A stretch of 64,000 nucleotides of DNA, from positions 1 to 64,000 of the forward strand of contig JAGQDJ010000138.1 of assembly GCA_022885665.1 (NCBI GenBank), read 5' to 3'. The notes beneath the pieces were generated by a model. The model had not been told where the DNA came from. It searched no databases and worked only from the letters and a program-made list of their open reading frames with translations. Every line of letters begins with the position of its first letter. Positions within the stretch are counted from its first letter, which is position 1. This DNA comes from Triops longicaudatus (lineage: Eukaryota > Arthropoda > Branchiopoda > Notostraca > Triopsidae). The position numbers were made by a program, and so were the translations under genes. Positions 15,009 through 29,200 of this stretch are shown here, one piece after another.

Positions 15009-18000
15009 TCAAGAGACAGGTGAGGAGCCCTTTGGGGGGAATTTTTCAACTTCTTTACATGCAACAACGCAATTGGAAAGCCAATGAAAAATGAGAGGAA
15101 TGACAGTGATGCACGAGCTGAACAATGACGGCGACATGCTGTCTGATGCATAAGTGCGTACATTGGACAGGATATCGCTGCAAAACTTTAATCTGTATTT
15201 TTTTTTAATTTTTCTTTTTACTTTGAAAGCAATGCTCGTACTACAAAGTCCTTTGCACGGATGACTCCACCCTTTGGCGGTAAGAGATGAAGCACACTGC
15301 TAATACGCTTGATATGGATATGTCATTCAACTTCCCGGATGTTGTACATACAGAACTCGATGGATGGTAGGAATTAAGGATTGTTATAACACGTACCACG
15401 GGAAAAGTTGTGCAACAAGGTCGTATGTGTGTTGCGCTTTATTGTTCTGTATCATTAGCGTATTTGTGCGAGAGACTTGAGTGTGTCTCTCAGGTGTTAG
15501 ATATACTATTAAAGCTGTTGGAAAAAGACCCTTAAGAAAGATTTGTAAGCATTTTCGCACATCAGAGGAGATTTTCAAAGGACATAACAAAAGCACATTG
15601 TATTAACGGACAGTTGAAAGTTGGTTGGTCATTGCTGAGCACATATTGGCAGAAATTTTCAACATTTCACTCTTACGCTGCAAATTACATTTGTAAAAAG
15701 GTTCCAGATAATCAGCAATTGCTTTTGGTCGCAGGAAATCCGTCTTCCCACACTCGGTCCGACTTTTGCAATCATGCCAAATCTGGACATGTGTAGCCGA
15801 ACAATGAGTTAATCACCCCCCAAAGACTCTCAAAAAGTTGCAAAGCGCTCCAAGCTCTTTCATCTCTCCTTTGGCCAAATAAAGGTGTGGTTTAGTCAGA
15901 AAGTAAAGTTCGAAAAAAAGAGGTTTTGAATGTTGTTAGATGACCAAAACAGTCAGAAGTCTGACATCATCTTCGAAAACGCAAGAGTCATGACTTCTTG
16001 AAGCTCACAAACTTGTTGCTTCCTTGAGTAGGAGTTTTAAATATATTTACCCTTTTACTAGTGGAAAGCCCTAACGGAAACCGCCCCGTTTTATAAAAGA
16101 TTTCCTGGGAATTGAGGAAGCTTTAAAAATGGATCATCCTGCGGTTTCCACAAGTTTCTGCCTTAAATTGCAACGTTGTACGGGTCTGGAAGCGTAAAAA
16201 TTACGAAAAAGAAAAAGTGGAATAAGAAGTCGGCCTTGGCTTTGAGGTTACATTTGCGGCTAAGGGAGTCCGTAACCACATATATAGTAGATGAAATTCA
16301 CGCAGGCACATATGCATATAATGGAAATTGTTTGCGCTGGACGCCGCTGCGACCGCAACGCCCTTGGCTTTGTAGCCGCGTCCAGCGGAGTTACTACCCG
16401 CAGTCGCATGTCAACCTTGCTGAAGAGTGGGTGGCGGTCCATTTGTACAGCGAACGGTCGTATTGCATGATAATACGACCTGCTTTTACGTGAATTAACA
16501 GCAATTAAAGTATCCGTGTTTTACACTCAACGTTATTATGCGTAACCGGTATACCGCAGAACGAGTGATTCTTTTATGAGAATAACAAACTTTAATATCG
16601 GAAGATGAATCATTGAAGTGCGCTTTGAATGAATTTGCAATCATTTCCGTGGAAAAGTTCCATTTTGGAGTACAAAGTGTATAGAAAAGTTCCACTTCGG
16701 AGTACTGAGCGTGAAAAATGTGGTACCGCAACGGATATAAATTCCCAGTAATGTTTTAAAGCCCTCGGAAATCGTGTTCTGCCTCATTTTGCGTGACGTA
16801 AGAGCGTCAAGCCTTTTCGTACGAGTGCTTTATATAAGGCAGCTCATTTGCATCACACAAGATAAGGTACGGAATTGTAGGGGTTTTATACGTGGTAAAA
16901 ATGCCCGTGCAGGTCAATAGTAAAAAAAAGGAGAGATAGAATAACGAAACAACAACATGGGGAACTTGAACACCTGGTCGCAGAGAGTCCGTAAAAGTTT
17001 CGTATGTAGATGCTGAACGATAGTTCGGAGAAGGAGAAAAAATTGATCAAAGTCCCAAGCCAGTTTTATGATGCTGCGTTGGGGATATTCGACCTTGGGA
17101 AAGATTTTATTATTGGAAAGTTTCATATAATGTCAGGAAGAAGAAATGATTGAAGTCCTTGTTGTCAGTTTCCTTTGAGTTATAGCGATTCAATGTTTAT
17201 TCTTCCCTTTCCGGTATTGGAGTGTCGGTTCTTTATGACGAAAACTGCAAAGAAACAAAACTTACCGGAGATAGTCATGATGTGTTACCGAACTGAAATT
17301 GCCGAGCTATTACCTAACCGAAGTTGCTGAGCTAAGTCAATGATTTTACAAAATAAAAATCGTTACGGAGCGCAAACTAAGAATGAAGTTCGCGTGTGGA
17401 ATAACAATGCTGGAACGCAACCATATGGAACAGTTATGGAACGTCGAGCTGCACTGCACAACGCTGCTCTTGTGTGGGAGATATGTAACATGTACAAACT
17501 AGGAAGCATGGCAGAACGAAAAAAAAGTCAATTGTTGGAAAAGAGGGAGGAAATGCAACAAAATTTTCCCCTGGCGCTGAGCGAATACTTCCGGGGACAG
17601 TTTTAGTACGTGGAGTGCGTGTGAGTGAGTAAGGTCTGTTTTTCCGAGTTAGGCTCTATGACCAGGGCCCAGGTTCCCTGTATTCCCTGGTTTCTTTTTG
17701 GGGTTCTATTGGGGGCGGATTTTGAACAAGGGGGGTTGAGCACCAGCTGCGTCATTTTCTGCCCTGCCGCGCCCACATGTTTCGTGGTTTAACAAACCCT
17801 CGCTCTTGTGTACCATATAACTTGATTGAAAACGGCTTGGCGTGAACAGGGAATCGATTTAAAAGGATCAAAAGAGAACCGAAAAGTCAGCGGTGATAGA
17901 GAAGGCTAGCGGCAGGAGTGATTTTAATTGGGTACTGTGGGTGGGTGGCGAAGAGCCGTGCGTTCAAGTCTCCCTTGTTAAAAAACCCGCTTTAATGAGA

Positions 18001-21000
18001 CGTTATAAAGTCGGAGTGCGTGGAAGTTTTTGGTAAGAAAACTAAAGCTGAGAAAATTGAAGAAGAAAGTTAAGATGGGGACGACTAAGTCCGGTAATTG
18101 GCTATGCTATACTGCGCAGTTAACGCCGATTTTTAGTAAGCGAGTTCGCCTGTGTAAACATGACGTAATTCTTAAGCGTTAGTTTTGACGGCACACTTGA
18201 CCTGGAATAAGTTTAGAATTTGCTGTCGAAACTTATCCATCTCATGACGGGATTATGGCTGCTTTTAAATGGAAAAGTTAGGTTTGAAATGAAAACGTTG
18301 GCTTGGAAAGGACTGTGCAGCATTCAAGTTAACGTTGTAGAGCTTTGGGGACTATTTCGTCTAAGGTTTTCATCGATTAACCAAGTATTGCCTATCACGA
18401 AGTTAAGTGCATTTTGAGCTTGCTAAAAAAATCAATATGCCCACCCAAAGAATCGCCGATTTTACGCAAACTGGAGTAACTAACTCACATTTAAGAAATT
18501 GGCACAAAACCTACACGGCAATGATATTAATCAAACTTAAGGCAACATATCTAACAGTAGCTTTAGATTAATAATTTTGTAACATTGTAGAAAGTCTTTA
18601 TTTCTAAGGTAGAAGGGCTCTCACTAGTTTCTCGGGTCTCTTATAGAACAGCAGTCACTGAGCACTCTTCCTATCATGTAAACCTCCCAAACTGACATTT
18701 AGGGAAGAAGGTGTCATAATGACTGCAAAAGCTTCGCAGCTTTGACGTCACAAGGAGTGCAAAACTGATGGAAGTGCGGTGGGATTCGGACAATGCCAAA
18801 CTATTGAGGTTCTTTGCTGAGGACGTTCTGCCAACCGCGGAATATCAGCAAAATTCCTATTGGAATTTGGTACCATGGTAGTTGGCGAACATTTGGTGTG
18901 AAAAAAATAGTAGTATTCGGTTATAATTCCATCCCTTGATTATATTGTTTTCACAATTCAAGTAAAATTACACTAAGCTTGTAAAAGTAAACTCAGATTG
19001 ATCTAACCGAGACGTAACTTAGCTAATCTAAGTTGGCCAACCTAGCTTATCTAACTTAACATTTACATTTATTTTTCCACGATCTTTGTATCCACACGTC
19101 AGATAAAAGGGTAAAATAAGTCGAAATAGACGTTATAATAAATTAAATTATGTAAGTTAATAAATTTAAAGTAATTATGTTCGTTAAATCTTATACAAGT
19201 TAGGCTAGATACAGTTCGGAAGAAAGGGAACAAGAGAACTGGCTACAATCGAGAAGTACCAAAATATACACGGTTGTGAGATTCGTAACATTCAACTTAT
19301 CTTTACAGGCCCGTAAAACTCAAAAGTTGTCAAATTTTCTTTCTGTAGTGCATTATTGTTACAGATAATCTTTTTTAAAATATTGAGCTGTAAGCAATTT
19401 ATAAGGATTTCCGTCACGTCTAACCAGTTACAAATGCAATGCGAGTCTGTCTTCTTTATTAGTTTTACTCTGTGGTTCATGTTCGATAAGTGTGTAATTC
19501 GCGGAAAAAGGCATATCTGCGTCACTAACGCTAGAAATCTAGCATTGCAGTATGTAAATGGGTATATAAAAAGGCGAGGGACTTCTTGTGACATCACACT
19601 GGTTTTTTTATGGCTTGGTGTGAGCGGGGAAGGACACCATTTTTTCCTTTAATTCTTTTTCCATGTAACGTTCGTGAGTTGGCCGTTAACAAAGACCTGA
19701 ATTCAGATAGGTATTGATCTTCAATAGCGGGCGGGGAACTGGTGAGTAAGAAAAAGAAAGTATGAAAAGCCCAGTAGTTCCTTGAAAAGGTGTGTGGGAT
19801 TGATGCTCAACCAAGTCATAGTCATCCGGCCGGCGGTTGTGATTGGGTCAAAAAAGAGATGAAAACAGTCTTGTCCAGTTTGTTGCCAAAGAACCGAAGT
19901 GTTACGTTTGGCACAGCAGGGAATGTTTGGTGAAACCTTTTTTTCCCGCTTTATATGCAACGCAGATGAGATGAGATCGTGAGATGAAATGCGATCGACA
20001 GCTGCTGCAGCTGGCGGAAAGAAGATTTTTGTTTAGTTTATATCCCAGTGCAAAAGGATTTGTTTAATATGAAGAGAACCTTGGGAACTTGAAAGTTTTT
20101 TTGTTGGGAAAAAATATTGTTTATTGACCCTTTTCTTTTTTATGACTTTCTTTTGGAAAAGTAGGGCTCTTCTTCCATAAAAGGTTCAAGTGCTACTTGT
20201 TGATATCTTCTTCAACTTGAAACAAAAAATGTGTCTTCCCCTACAAATAAAAAGAAGAAAAAAAAGAAACGATAGGGAAGAGATTCTTAAAATCTTCTTT
20301 GCTTAGGAACTGGGCGAAATGTAATGAGAAGCAAGGCTCTTGTTCCAGGCGAAAATCTCTAGGCAATATGGAAGTGTTTTTGTGTCTTTCTCACCAAATC
20401 AGCTGACTCAGCGAGAGGGGATTCTCTGGCCCACAGTGTCTCCCATTATGTGTTGGCTAAATGTCGAACGGTGTCCAGGTGTGAAAACATGTAAGTTCCA
20501 ACTGACGGCTATCCCTGGAGGATTGAGATCTTTTGGTAGAAACGGCACCCCCCATAGTTCCTTTTTAAACATTGACAGTTTTATGCGGAGGCAAAAAGAA
20601 TCAAAAAGTCAAACTCTCACTTTCAGGTGAGCCCGTGCGGAAAATTCGGCCCGCAAACTATCTCAGTTCGGATCTCCGTAGGGCTTCGAATTTTTTTTTT
20701 CTACGACCTTTTTTGTATGTGTTCGGAAGTATAAAAGGAGGGTTTGTACAACGGTACTTAGCACCAACGACCGAAACCCATTCTTTTCTAGGGCTATTGG
20801 GGTTTGGTTTCCTGTACGGGTTCGAAGGCCTTACGCCTTCCATCGTCCTGACGCCAAACTATAATTAAGTTGTTTTCACTTTATAACGCGGAACGGACGT
20901 GGAGTTCGTTTTGCCAGTAGCCAAGATTCTGAAAAGCATTATGACGCGGTGCGTAACGAAAATGACAGGTGTCTATTATTTGCATACAGAGTTCGACGTC

Positions 21001-22256
21001 GCACATACTGTGGTTCAATACCTTCTGGCATTCCGAAACGACCCCCTTCTGTTGTGGTCATTTATCTAAGGCTGTAAACTTGTATCAACAAGATAAAGCG
21101 GAGATTAAGTCTGTTGAGAAGGAATACCTTCAGTCGGAACCCAGATTTAAGCGTTTCGCAAGTGGAGGTTGTTGAGACCTTGTGAATGCCAAATTCGCGA
21201 GCTTTACTTGGCAGCCAGGTTACACTGAGAGTATGTTTAGTAGGAACGAGGGGATTGGGGTGTGCAATCCCGTTACGAAAGCATGTGTTTGTGAGAAGGA
21301 TTACAGTATAGAATGATGTTTAGTTTAGAGTGAAAGGAACAAGACTCCCTGGTCGACTATGTTAGAGACGGAGAGAATTGGGATTTGCGTGGGAAAAAGC
21401 CTCTGACTGTTTTGGGGGCAATTTTAGAAAGAATTCTTCATGGGAAACTTACGGGGTCGAATTTTTGAGAGGAGTTGTTTCAGAGAAAATTGCATTGGAA
21501 TTCACGAGAAGAATTTCGTTTCGGTTATTGATCCGCGTCTTTAATGCTCAAATATCACTTACAAAGTAACGTCTCGTTAACGACAAAGTCGGAGAGCTTT
21601 CGCTTGCTCTGTTTTAACAATCTATCCCACCCACTTTGGTCAAGGAAATCACGTTTGTCGTGAACGGTATGGAGCGAAAGCCGCCTACGTAGGTCTTATA
21701 CATTGTTGGAAAGTTCGTATGGCGGTACTGCATCTTATGTCTTTGCGCTACTGGTTTTCAATGCAATCCGCCTTTTTGGTATAAGGGATCATTTACTTGA
21801 GAGATGCTTATTCGTTACAGTGATTTCGAAGAATTTGATATTCACCCCAGTGGATGTGCAGGCATCCAACAAATCGTCCAAGGGAAAAATTAACTTTCAG
21901 GGTACATAAAGAAATGTATATATAAAGAGTATAATGCTGGTTTTGAGTGAGTTATTCTAGCCGTTGTGGAAATTTACTGTAGGTAAGACTTACCTCAAAG
22001 CCACTAGAAACTGCGCTAATATCAGCCGACAGACATATTTATAGCTGTTACGTTAATATTCATTTTTCTACTATTGGGAGACTATTGGATTCCACGCCGA
22101 AGTGCGTTACCGTTGTGAGGTTTCGTATACTGAATACAACCCATAGCCAGGATTTCGGTTCGTGGGAGGGGAGGAGGTCAATGTGCAATTTTATTAGACA
22201 TTTGGATCTCGCCTATCTTCACAGTTATTAAATAAAAATTGTAGCCGACAGTGCGC

Positions 22257-22264
22257 TATAAAAG
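22257..22264 (+). promoter_or_regulatory. TATA-box-like motif upstream of the RhoGAP gene
   Basis: TATAAAAG lies about 960 bases before the first coding ATG of the RhoGAP gene at 23224. It could belong to a promoter for a 5' untranslated exon. I see no clear initiator 25-30 bases downstream, and several similar motifs occur elsewhere in the first 23 kb, so this is a weak call. Confidence 0.2.
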
Positions 22265-23034
22265 GGCTCTGTATAGCGAGATTCTACTGTAGTTTACTTA
22301 ACTTGGCAGTGTTTAGATAAAGCAAATAAAACGTTACCAACATCATGCCGGTCAATTACACTAATGCCTTCAGCAGTCCTTTAAGCGTACCGTATCCTTT
22401 TGCAATCTCGACTTTATTATTGAGGATATTTTCTCCAGTTTCTTTTGTTGTGTGTAGTGACCTCAGTCTCTACGAAAAGTCAATTTTATCTCTTTGTGGA
22501 GTCGTCTTGCTGTATTCTGTTTACATTCACCGGGCTGTTGATTATACTGAAGACATTCCGATCATATTGTCTGCGTGTGAAACAAGTTCATTCAAGGAAC
22601 TAGGAGTTTGGTCTACGAAAAGCGCCCAAGGAAAGTTTTTTTTAAATAGGCTAGGAAAAACTATGCTAGTATAATTAGGCACCTAAGGGGAACACTCTAA
22701 AACAATGAAAGGCTCGTAATGTTATGCATGCTCTAAGACATGGCGGTATCTAGTGACGTCACATATGTTGTAAGGATGGACAGAAGTTTTTTGGTACCAT
22801 TTCGCGTTAAAAATTACTTTCGGGAGTTGTTTGACATTCAGGATCATACTGCCATATATGGTTTACTGAGTTGCTTATGTGTTTCGAATGTTGAAAAAGA
22901 CGAAACCGACTTGAGAGGGACAACAAAAAGTGAAGAAGATTACTCCTGATGGCCTGGACCTTGTTTTTTTCTTTGCCCGCTTTTTTCCCAGTAGAAACTA
23001 AATGGGAACTTGTATTTTATTTTCTCCTCGACAG

Positions 23035-23223
23035 GACCTCCTCTAGGCACAACCATCAGCAATATGGACATGTGTGGTCGAACTGCAAGTAGGACAGACG
23101 TGCCAACCTGAAGGGTACGGTGGTAGTGGTGGCAACTGAAGAGTTTCGGGAGTGAAAGAGAAAGATTACTGCAGCTGGTCCGTTTTAACTTTTACCCAAA
23201 GCGCAGAAACATTTGGGGAATAG
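23035..23223 (+). other. cv-c: Probable 5' untranslated part of the first RhoGAP coding exon
   Basis: A pyrimidine-rich tract ends in an acceptor-like CAG at 23032-23034, and the sequence then runs without a clear donor to the ATG at 23224. A TAG stop sits directly in front of that ATG in the same frame, so the coding part cannot extend upstream in this exon. One short upstream open frame of about 15 codons starts near 23073. Whether the transcript starts here or is spliced from a distal exon cannot be decided from the sequence. Confidence 0.35.
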
Positions 23224-26200
23224 ATGGCGTATTCGGAAACAATGGTGGATTCCCCACGTGAGGATCCGTACCGGGAGTTGGAATTGTACCTGGAACGTGC
23301 CACCGTAAGTAGAGACGCAATTATCCATTGTATTCATTGTCGTAATTTCCTGTTTTGTCGACTCTCCTCTTTTCTTTCTCTTTTGTGATTATCTTCCGAA
23401 ATCTGTTGTACTGTTCGTGGATGTTAACGAATTCGACTACTCAACGCGTAGAATAGCGCACAGGTGTTGCAGAGCTAAGGGGCGAAAGACAGAATGGTTA
23501 GTGCAGGATTAATTAACAAGATGTAAGGTTCTTTTGCACTCACCCGTTAAGGAAGGTATACGTGAGACCTTCAAAATCGAACAAAAATTTTCGTTGAGTG
23601 TATAATTTTCAAGAAAAAAAAAAGCTGTGCCTTTTGGCCTTCGAAGGCGGACTCCATGCACCGGTAGGAATATGAATGGTTGATTAGCTAAAGGAGAAAA
23701 GATGCAGCAGCAAGTGCCAGTTATTAAGATTCTGGTCAAGTTTCCGACAAGTTGTTGAAAAATCCCTTCGTCTTTGGTATGCATCTCATTATAACTCATG
23801 AAAGGCACTCTTTTTCTTAATTCCCTGACAGAAGTTTTATAGAAAGCTAAAATGAGAGCGACATGCCACGTTGCTTTTGGCGTCAGACTTTCGCTCGGAC
23901 TTTCGTTTTCATTTGGTTATTATAAGAAAACACAAGCTGGTTTAACAATTACGTTCCCATGATCGATGACGTGCCACTATCTGCGTATCTGGTTTACAAC
24001 TACTGCTGAAAAGGAGAAAAAGGTCCGAAAAAGTAAAAAAAATAGCGTTTTTTTTTTTTTGCAGAGTGCAGACAGATTTATGTGAACGTGCGATTCGGCG
24101 CGCGCGGAGCCGCTCAACGGTCTACCGTGACGTGACGTAGCCAAACGTTCGAGAGCAAGTGTTTTTACGATCCCGGCCAAACAGAAATGCTGTATCGTAG
24201 CAACTGGCTCGTTAGAACGCAAACAGAAGTAATGTAAACGAAACCGCAATGATTGACAGGCCTGGATGCCAGAAGAGAACAAACGCAAATAAATCCGTGG
24301 CCAGTGTAAACAACACGAAGAAGGGAAACGTAACCAACGCTATGTTCCAAGTAGATCACCTATTTGTCTAAAGAAAGGGATGAGAACCACCGCACTGGCT
24401 AATATTGCGTCATACATTTAATTGTTGGCTCATTTCTCTACCCTACACAGGCGATGCGTTTACAGTACTGTCCTCAAGGAAAGGGTACGTCGAAGGGCCA
24501 AATACCGTGACACTTGTTTCGTGGCTTTTGAACGCCTTGTAAGCTACTAAAAAAAAGCTGAGTTGAAGGTGCTGGCTAGCAGAGTTTTTGGTTGATAACA
24601 AACAATGTAATAGCTATTGAGGTCAGGTAAATTCGAGTGTGCGGTTTCCTCTATATTTTTTAGAACTACGTATTCTAATCTTGGTAGGTTACGCAAGCGA
24701 AAGGAAAGATATGATTTGGCATGCCTACGTGTATTTGTTGCTTGGCTAGTTCTTCCCGGCAGTTTGCTGTATTTCTAAGCGAGTTAGACAATTCAAGCAG
24801 GAGGGGAGTATTTAATTACATGACATGCATGTTAGCAATTAAGCCAACCGCAACCGCGATACTCGACAAAAAAGTCCAAACAAGCCCAGCGAACGAGTTT
24901 TTTCTTCTTCCCAAAAAGAGGGGAAAACGAAAGAGTTTAATGAGCTTTGTAAAGAGAGCTCGTTTTCTGGTAAGATACCTCCGAGAGATGCTAGCGCATC
25001 AAATAGTTTTGGCTCTCACGTTCTGGCCCCGAATCTTACCTTATCAAAACGAAAACTGTCAAAAGGGGAAAATCTCAGGGTGGGAAAGAAGGCCAAGTTT
25101 ATTTATTTGTAGAAGGATTTCAGGTAGCCCACCTCCAAGAAGGAAAGCAACTTGCGTGTGTCTCATTAAAATTTTAATGGAGTAAACGCATTAAACATAG
25201 ATAGGAACTGACAGGACTTTGAAAAGAGCGCCAGAAAAAAATGGGGGCATTAAAAAGCATACAGAAGCTATCAGAAAAGGCCGAAAGAAACCGCTGACTC
25301 GATTTTTTTTAATTAAATAAAAGAGGAAACTTCGTAAAAGGTTATAAATCGGGCCTAGTTATGTTGCCTGTTCCTGTGTCGTAGTTTAGTTGACATTTTT
25401 AAAGGACGCTAAAAGAGAGAAAAGTGTCGGGTTTCCTTGGAGAGATGTGTGGTGTGAATGCAAATAGTTGAAACTACTTTTCTCGGGGTTGGAAAAACAT
25501 TGGGGGACGATGGATAACACAGTAGAAGTGCCACCGTATGTTATACTGTACCATACACGCAACGGTAAGTTATGGACCGTGACTAGAGCTACTTTGGGAA
25601 TTTACGAGCCTTTTCGAGGCTATCGAGTTTGTAGAGGAAAACTGGGAAATAAAATAGGTAGAGCGCCTATGAGGCTCAGATGCCTCAGCCAAGTGAAACT
25701 TTGTATAGTGCGAAAGTTGCTGAGTTAGTGAGGATTTTGATGTTTGAGTGAAGATCACGTTTGCTGGCGTAAAGCTGGGGAAGGTTACGTAATGTATGAA
25801 GTTTCCACGCGCCAAATTAGAATGAATTGGACCGTCAACGCGTCCTTTGCTGGATAAAGGGAAAGTTGGGCGTGGAAATTTAAGTTGAATTTTGTAAATT
25901 CCCCACGGAGAAAAATTCTCGGCATTTTGAGATAAAGTGACTTGATTATCCCAGAATTCTCTTCACGTAGGATAATATCGCGTTGGTTTTGAATAAGTGT
26001 CGTAAAGTCGACCATATTTTGTTGAAAGGTGTCAGATCCACTCAGGCTAAGACGAAATGAAATTTGGTGCGAATCAGAGTTTCGGGAACAAGTCAAGCCC
26101 TGAAGTTTGAACTTGTCTTTTTTAAAATTGATTTTTATAAGGGGAACAGGTTTGACCACTTTCGTTTCAAAACAGAGCTGGGTATTGTTGTTGGAATTGG

Positions 26201-29200
26201 CCCAGAAGTGTGACGTTTTACATTTATACAAGGGTCTCATTTTCTTAAAGCGAACTTATGAATTTCTGAATTGGCTTATACATGATTTTTCTGTCAATCT
26301 TTTTGAGCGTGTTGACTGGCCAGAACTGTGAGAAAATGGAAGCAGTGAACGGAAACTTTCGCCTCGTTTAATGATTTTGAGAAGAAATGGCCCCAAGTGA
26401 TCGGGTGAAGGGTTGGAAAGGCTGTGATTTATTGAAATGGCGTCAAGTTAATTTCCCAGATGTTTGGTCCCATGAAGAGGAGGATCGCTTATGCATGCGT
26501 AATATGTATGGGAGCTCCCCAACTTTCTCTGCCTCCAGATCTCAGCCTCGGACACCACATGCGTGTTGCTGGTGCGTGACAAGGTTAAGTTATTCATACA
26601 TTTTGGCACTGGACCTGGTCAGTGTTTTTCGCAAACGGATTGCGAGAACACTTCACAAGAAATAGCTTAACGGTTAAGACATTGAATAAAAATGAGCTTA
26701 GAATAAAAAGCATACAGACTATAAAATTAAAGGTTAAGTGGCTTTGGTAACAGTGATGCAGGGTTAGGAATTCCATTATGCACCGAAAAAGTAGTAACGC
26801 GAAATATATTTATTCTAAATATTCAGTACTTGGATTTAAAAATTCCCCTTTTAATAGCACAGGGAGGGTAAAGTAACTTGGCACGAAATTCTTCCGAAGA
26901 AGGAGGAGCCTGTTCATACATCGTAATGTATATGTTGAACATACTGGAAGTTCTTTCCTGTGGAGTTAAATAATGTTTCGCTTGATATGGGTGTCAAGGG
27001 TCAGTTTAAATGGATTTCTCGGAATGATTTGCGAGAAAAGCGTGGAATATCTTGAAAGCATCTTCGCCAGGAACTGTTTGAATCATTGATGATAAATCCT
27101 GACACTCGTTTAAGAGATTTCAAAGAATGCTAATTGTCCATTCGTTTTTCATCCTGACAGTTATCGCATACAAATAAAATTTCCCATTAAACTTTTCATT
27201 CATCATCTTAGTTGCGTTACCCTTTTTAAGCCATTCACTATCATTGAGGCCAACAGAAAATAATCTTTTGACGTCACAAAATGCAACCTTGTGGTTCGGA
27301 TATTTAGAACCACAAAATCTCAAAATGCGAAATATGTTGAGGTAGCGAAGAAGCAAAAGGCTTTTTTTGGCAGGGTTTGCCGAAACGAACGTCTAGTGAA
27401 TAGTAATGATGCTGCACTCCATATTTGCTCAGCTGTAGGATCGTCTCATTACGTATGATAACCAAGTTCGTCTGGGGGGAACTGCATGTGTTTCCAGAAA
27501 CCTTTTGGGGGTCCCCATATCTCCTTTCGTTTGGCTCGGTGAGCCAAAGTTTCCAGACCGACCTGAAATTACTGTAGGCGTATCTGGTTTCACATGTCCC
27601 TCTTGACGTCTTTCAGAAAATTAACCTAAAAACCTCGCCTTCCTAGGTTATGTAACGCCAACGAGTGCAAACTTTTGATTTACCGCACTATAAACTAAGC
27701 AGTCAAGCAAATATTTTAGCGACTGCGATCACTGTTATATACCAACGAATTTTGCCTACTTAGACGATCGTATGTGAGTTTGTTAAGACTTCTTACTGTC
27801 TTTCATGTTCTTATATCAATGTGTTTCGCAAGCCATTTTACTGAGTTCTTTTTCGACTTCTAGGAAGAAATTGGGCGCGTTTTTCGACAATGGGAAAATC
27901 CCAAATTACAGGAAATCGAAGCTACTTCCCCGGTCAATGTCCACCCGAAGCAGCATTACCCAGTCCAGCGGCGCACTTCCTGTCCCGCTTTATCCTCACC
28001 AGATGGCGACGGCTCCCCACTGCGCTGGGAAAAGGGGATGTGGAGCGCGAAACCCAGTTACTCCTACCATTCACCGGTTTTACGTCGACCTGTATCCCGA
28101 ATATCTCCCAGACGATTTCATACCACGGAGATTGACTACCCAGCTACGCGTTCGTTGCATAAAAATGGACTAGAAACCTCTACCATGGCCTCCATGTGTC
28201 CTCGGGACACCTTGAGTATCTGGACAGCTGGTTTGATGGCTGAATTCCATCGCATTGTCGACCGTGAGTTGCAAATTCTGGGGTCGGGCCGTGGAGAAAA
28301 CAAAGAAGGATCACCAGATGTGGGCGATAATCTCTTAATCAATAACGACGGCGGGGATGACAGAGGAGCAGATGAGGTCTTTTTAACCCCTACGTCCTCA
28401 CCCGTCAGGCGTTTGCAGCCAGTTACTTCCCCCGCCGAACGCTTGTACTACCAGTACGGCCGATCTCAATCGGTTGATAACAGTATGCTAAGTCCATGGG
28501 CCCGCGCCCAGTTACGCCACCTGGAAAATTCGTCCTGCGAAGAAGCAGGATCTAACCCGTCGTGTGCGTTGACTCTCGCCCAAAGGTCAAGTTCAAGAAG
28601 CCGGGACCGCCGACGCAATAGCAACCAGAAAAAGAGCGTTGGTACCTCGGTAGAAGGAGGAACTAAAGTCCCTGAGCCAAGTTGTGCGCCAGTGGATGAG
28701 ATCACTATGCAAATGATCACCCACAGCTCGCAGAAGGTGGATCAGTCCGTCAGTACGACGCAAGAGCCCAGAATATGTGACGTACGCGCGCCATATTTGG
28801 TAACATTTTATGCATTTGTGTTAAAAAGAAAAGAAACGATTTGTTTATGCTCGACTGATATCCATAAATCAGAGTATTGTGTAATGCTGTGAAACTGTGT
28901 CATGCCACTGCAGACAAACATGCATTCCTGTTATCATTTTCGTTACATTACTATCGATGTCTATAAAATCTGAGTAGAGGAGACTCAGGTCAATTGTAAC
29001 ATTTCACGCTCTTTTAGTGTTCAGCACGAACTAAAATTGTTATATGAATGTATAATCACTTGAGGCGGACATATTTCTGCTCTCAATTAAGTCATTGCAT
29101 GCTTGATAGAAACTTAAAAGCGGACTGGCTTGCTAGCGGCCCATGCGGAAATTTTCGAGATCATCCCACTACTTGTTAAACATTATTACGACTAAGAAAG

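Larger units (their letters stand above)
1..23034. other. Long stretch without a supported gene
   Basis: I read both strands for family motifs and for exon-like pieces with splice sites and recognised none. The open frames here are at most about 160 codons, have low-complexity or unnatural composition, and match no family I know. The DNA is AT-rich with many T and A runs and a run of 11 G at 13584-13594. TATA-like motifs occur near 16830, 19563, 20729 and 22257, but none has a gene start behind it. Three complete TGACGTCA octamers lie here (14996, 18743, 22754). The stretch is probably intergenic DNA or 5' untranslated and intronic DNA of the RhoGAP gene that starts coding at 23224. Confidence 0.6.

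Noticed and set aside
16830..16870. TATATAAG motif followed by an octamer-like ATTTGCAT
   Set aside because: Looks like a core promoter but no gene follows within reach on either strand.
24721..25185. 154-codon plus-strand open frame in RhoGAP intron 1
   Set aside because: No recognisable domain, no exon signals and low-complexity basic composition.
25785..26240. 151-codon minus-strand open frame in RhoGAP intron 1
   Set aside because: No recognised family, no promoter or splice context. A protein search would be decisive.
28038..28892. 284-codon open frame as a separate gene
   Set aside because: It is part of RhoGAP exon 2, which extends upstream to 27864 in the same frame and is cut by a donor at 28782.
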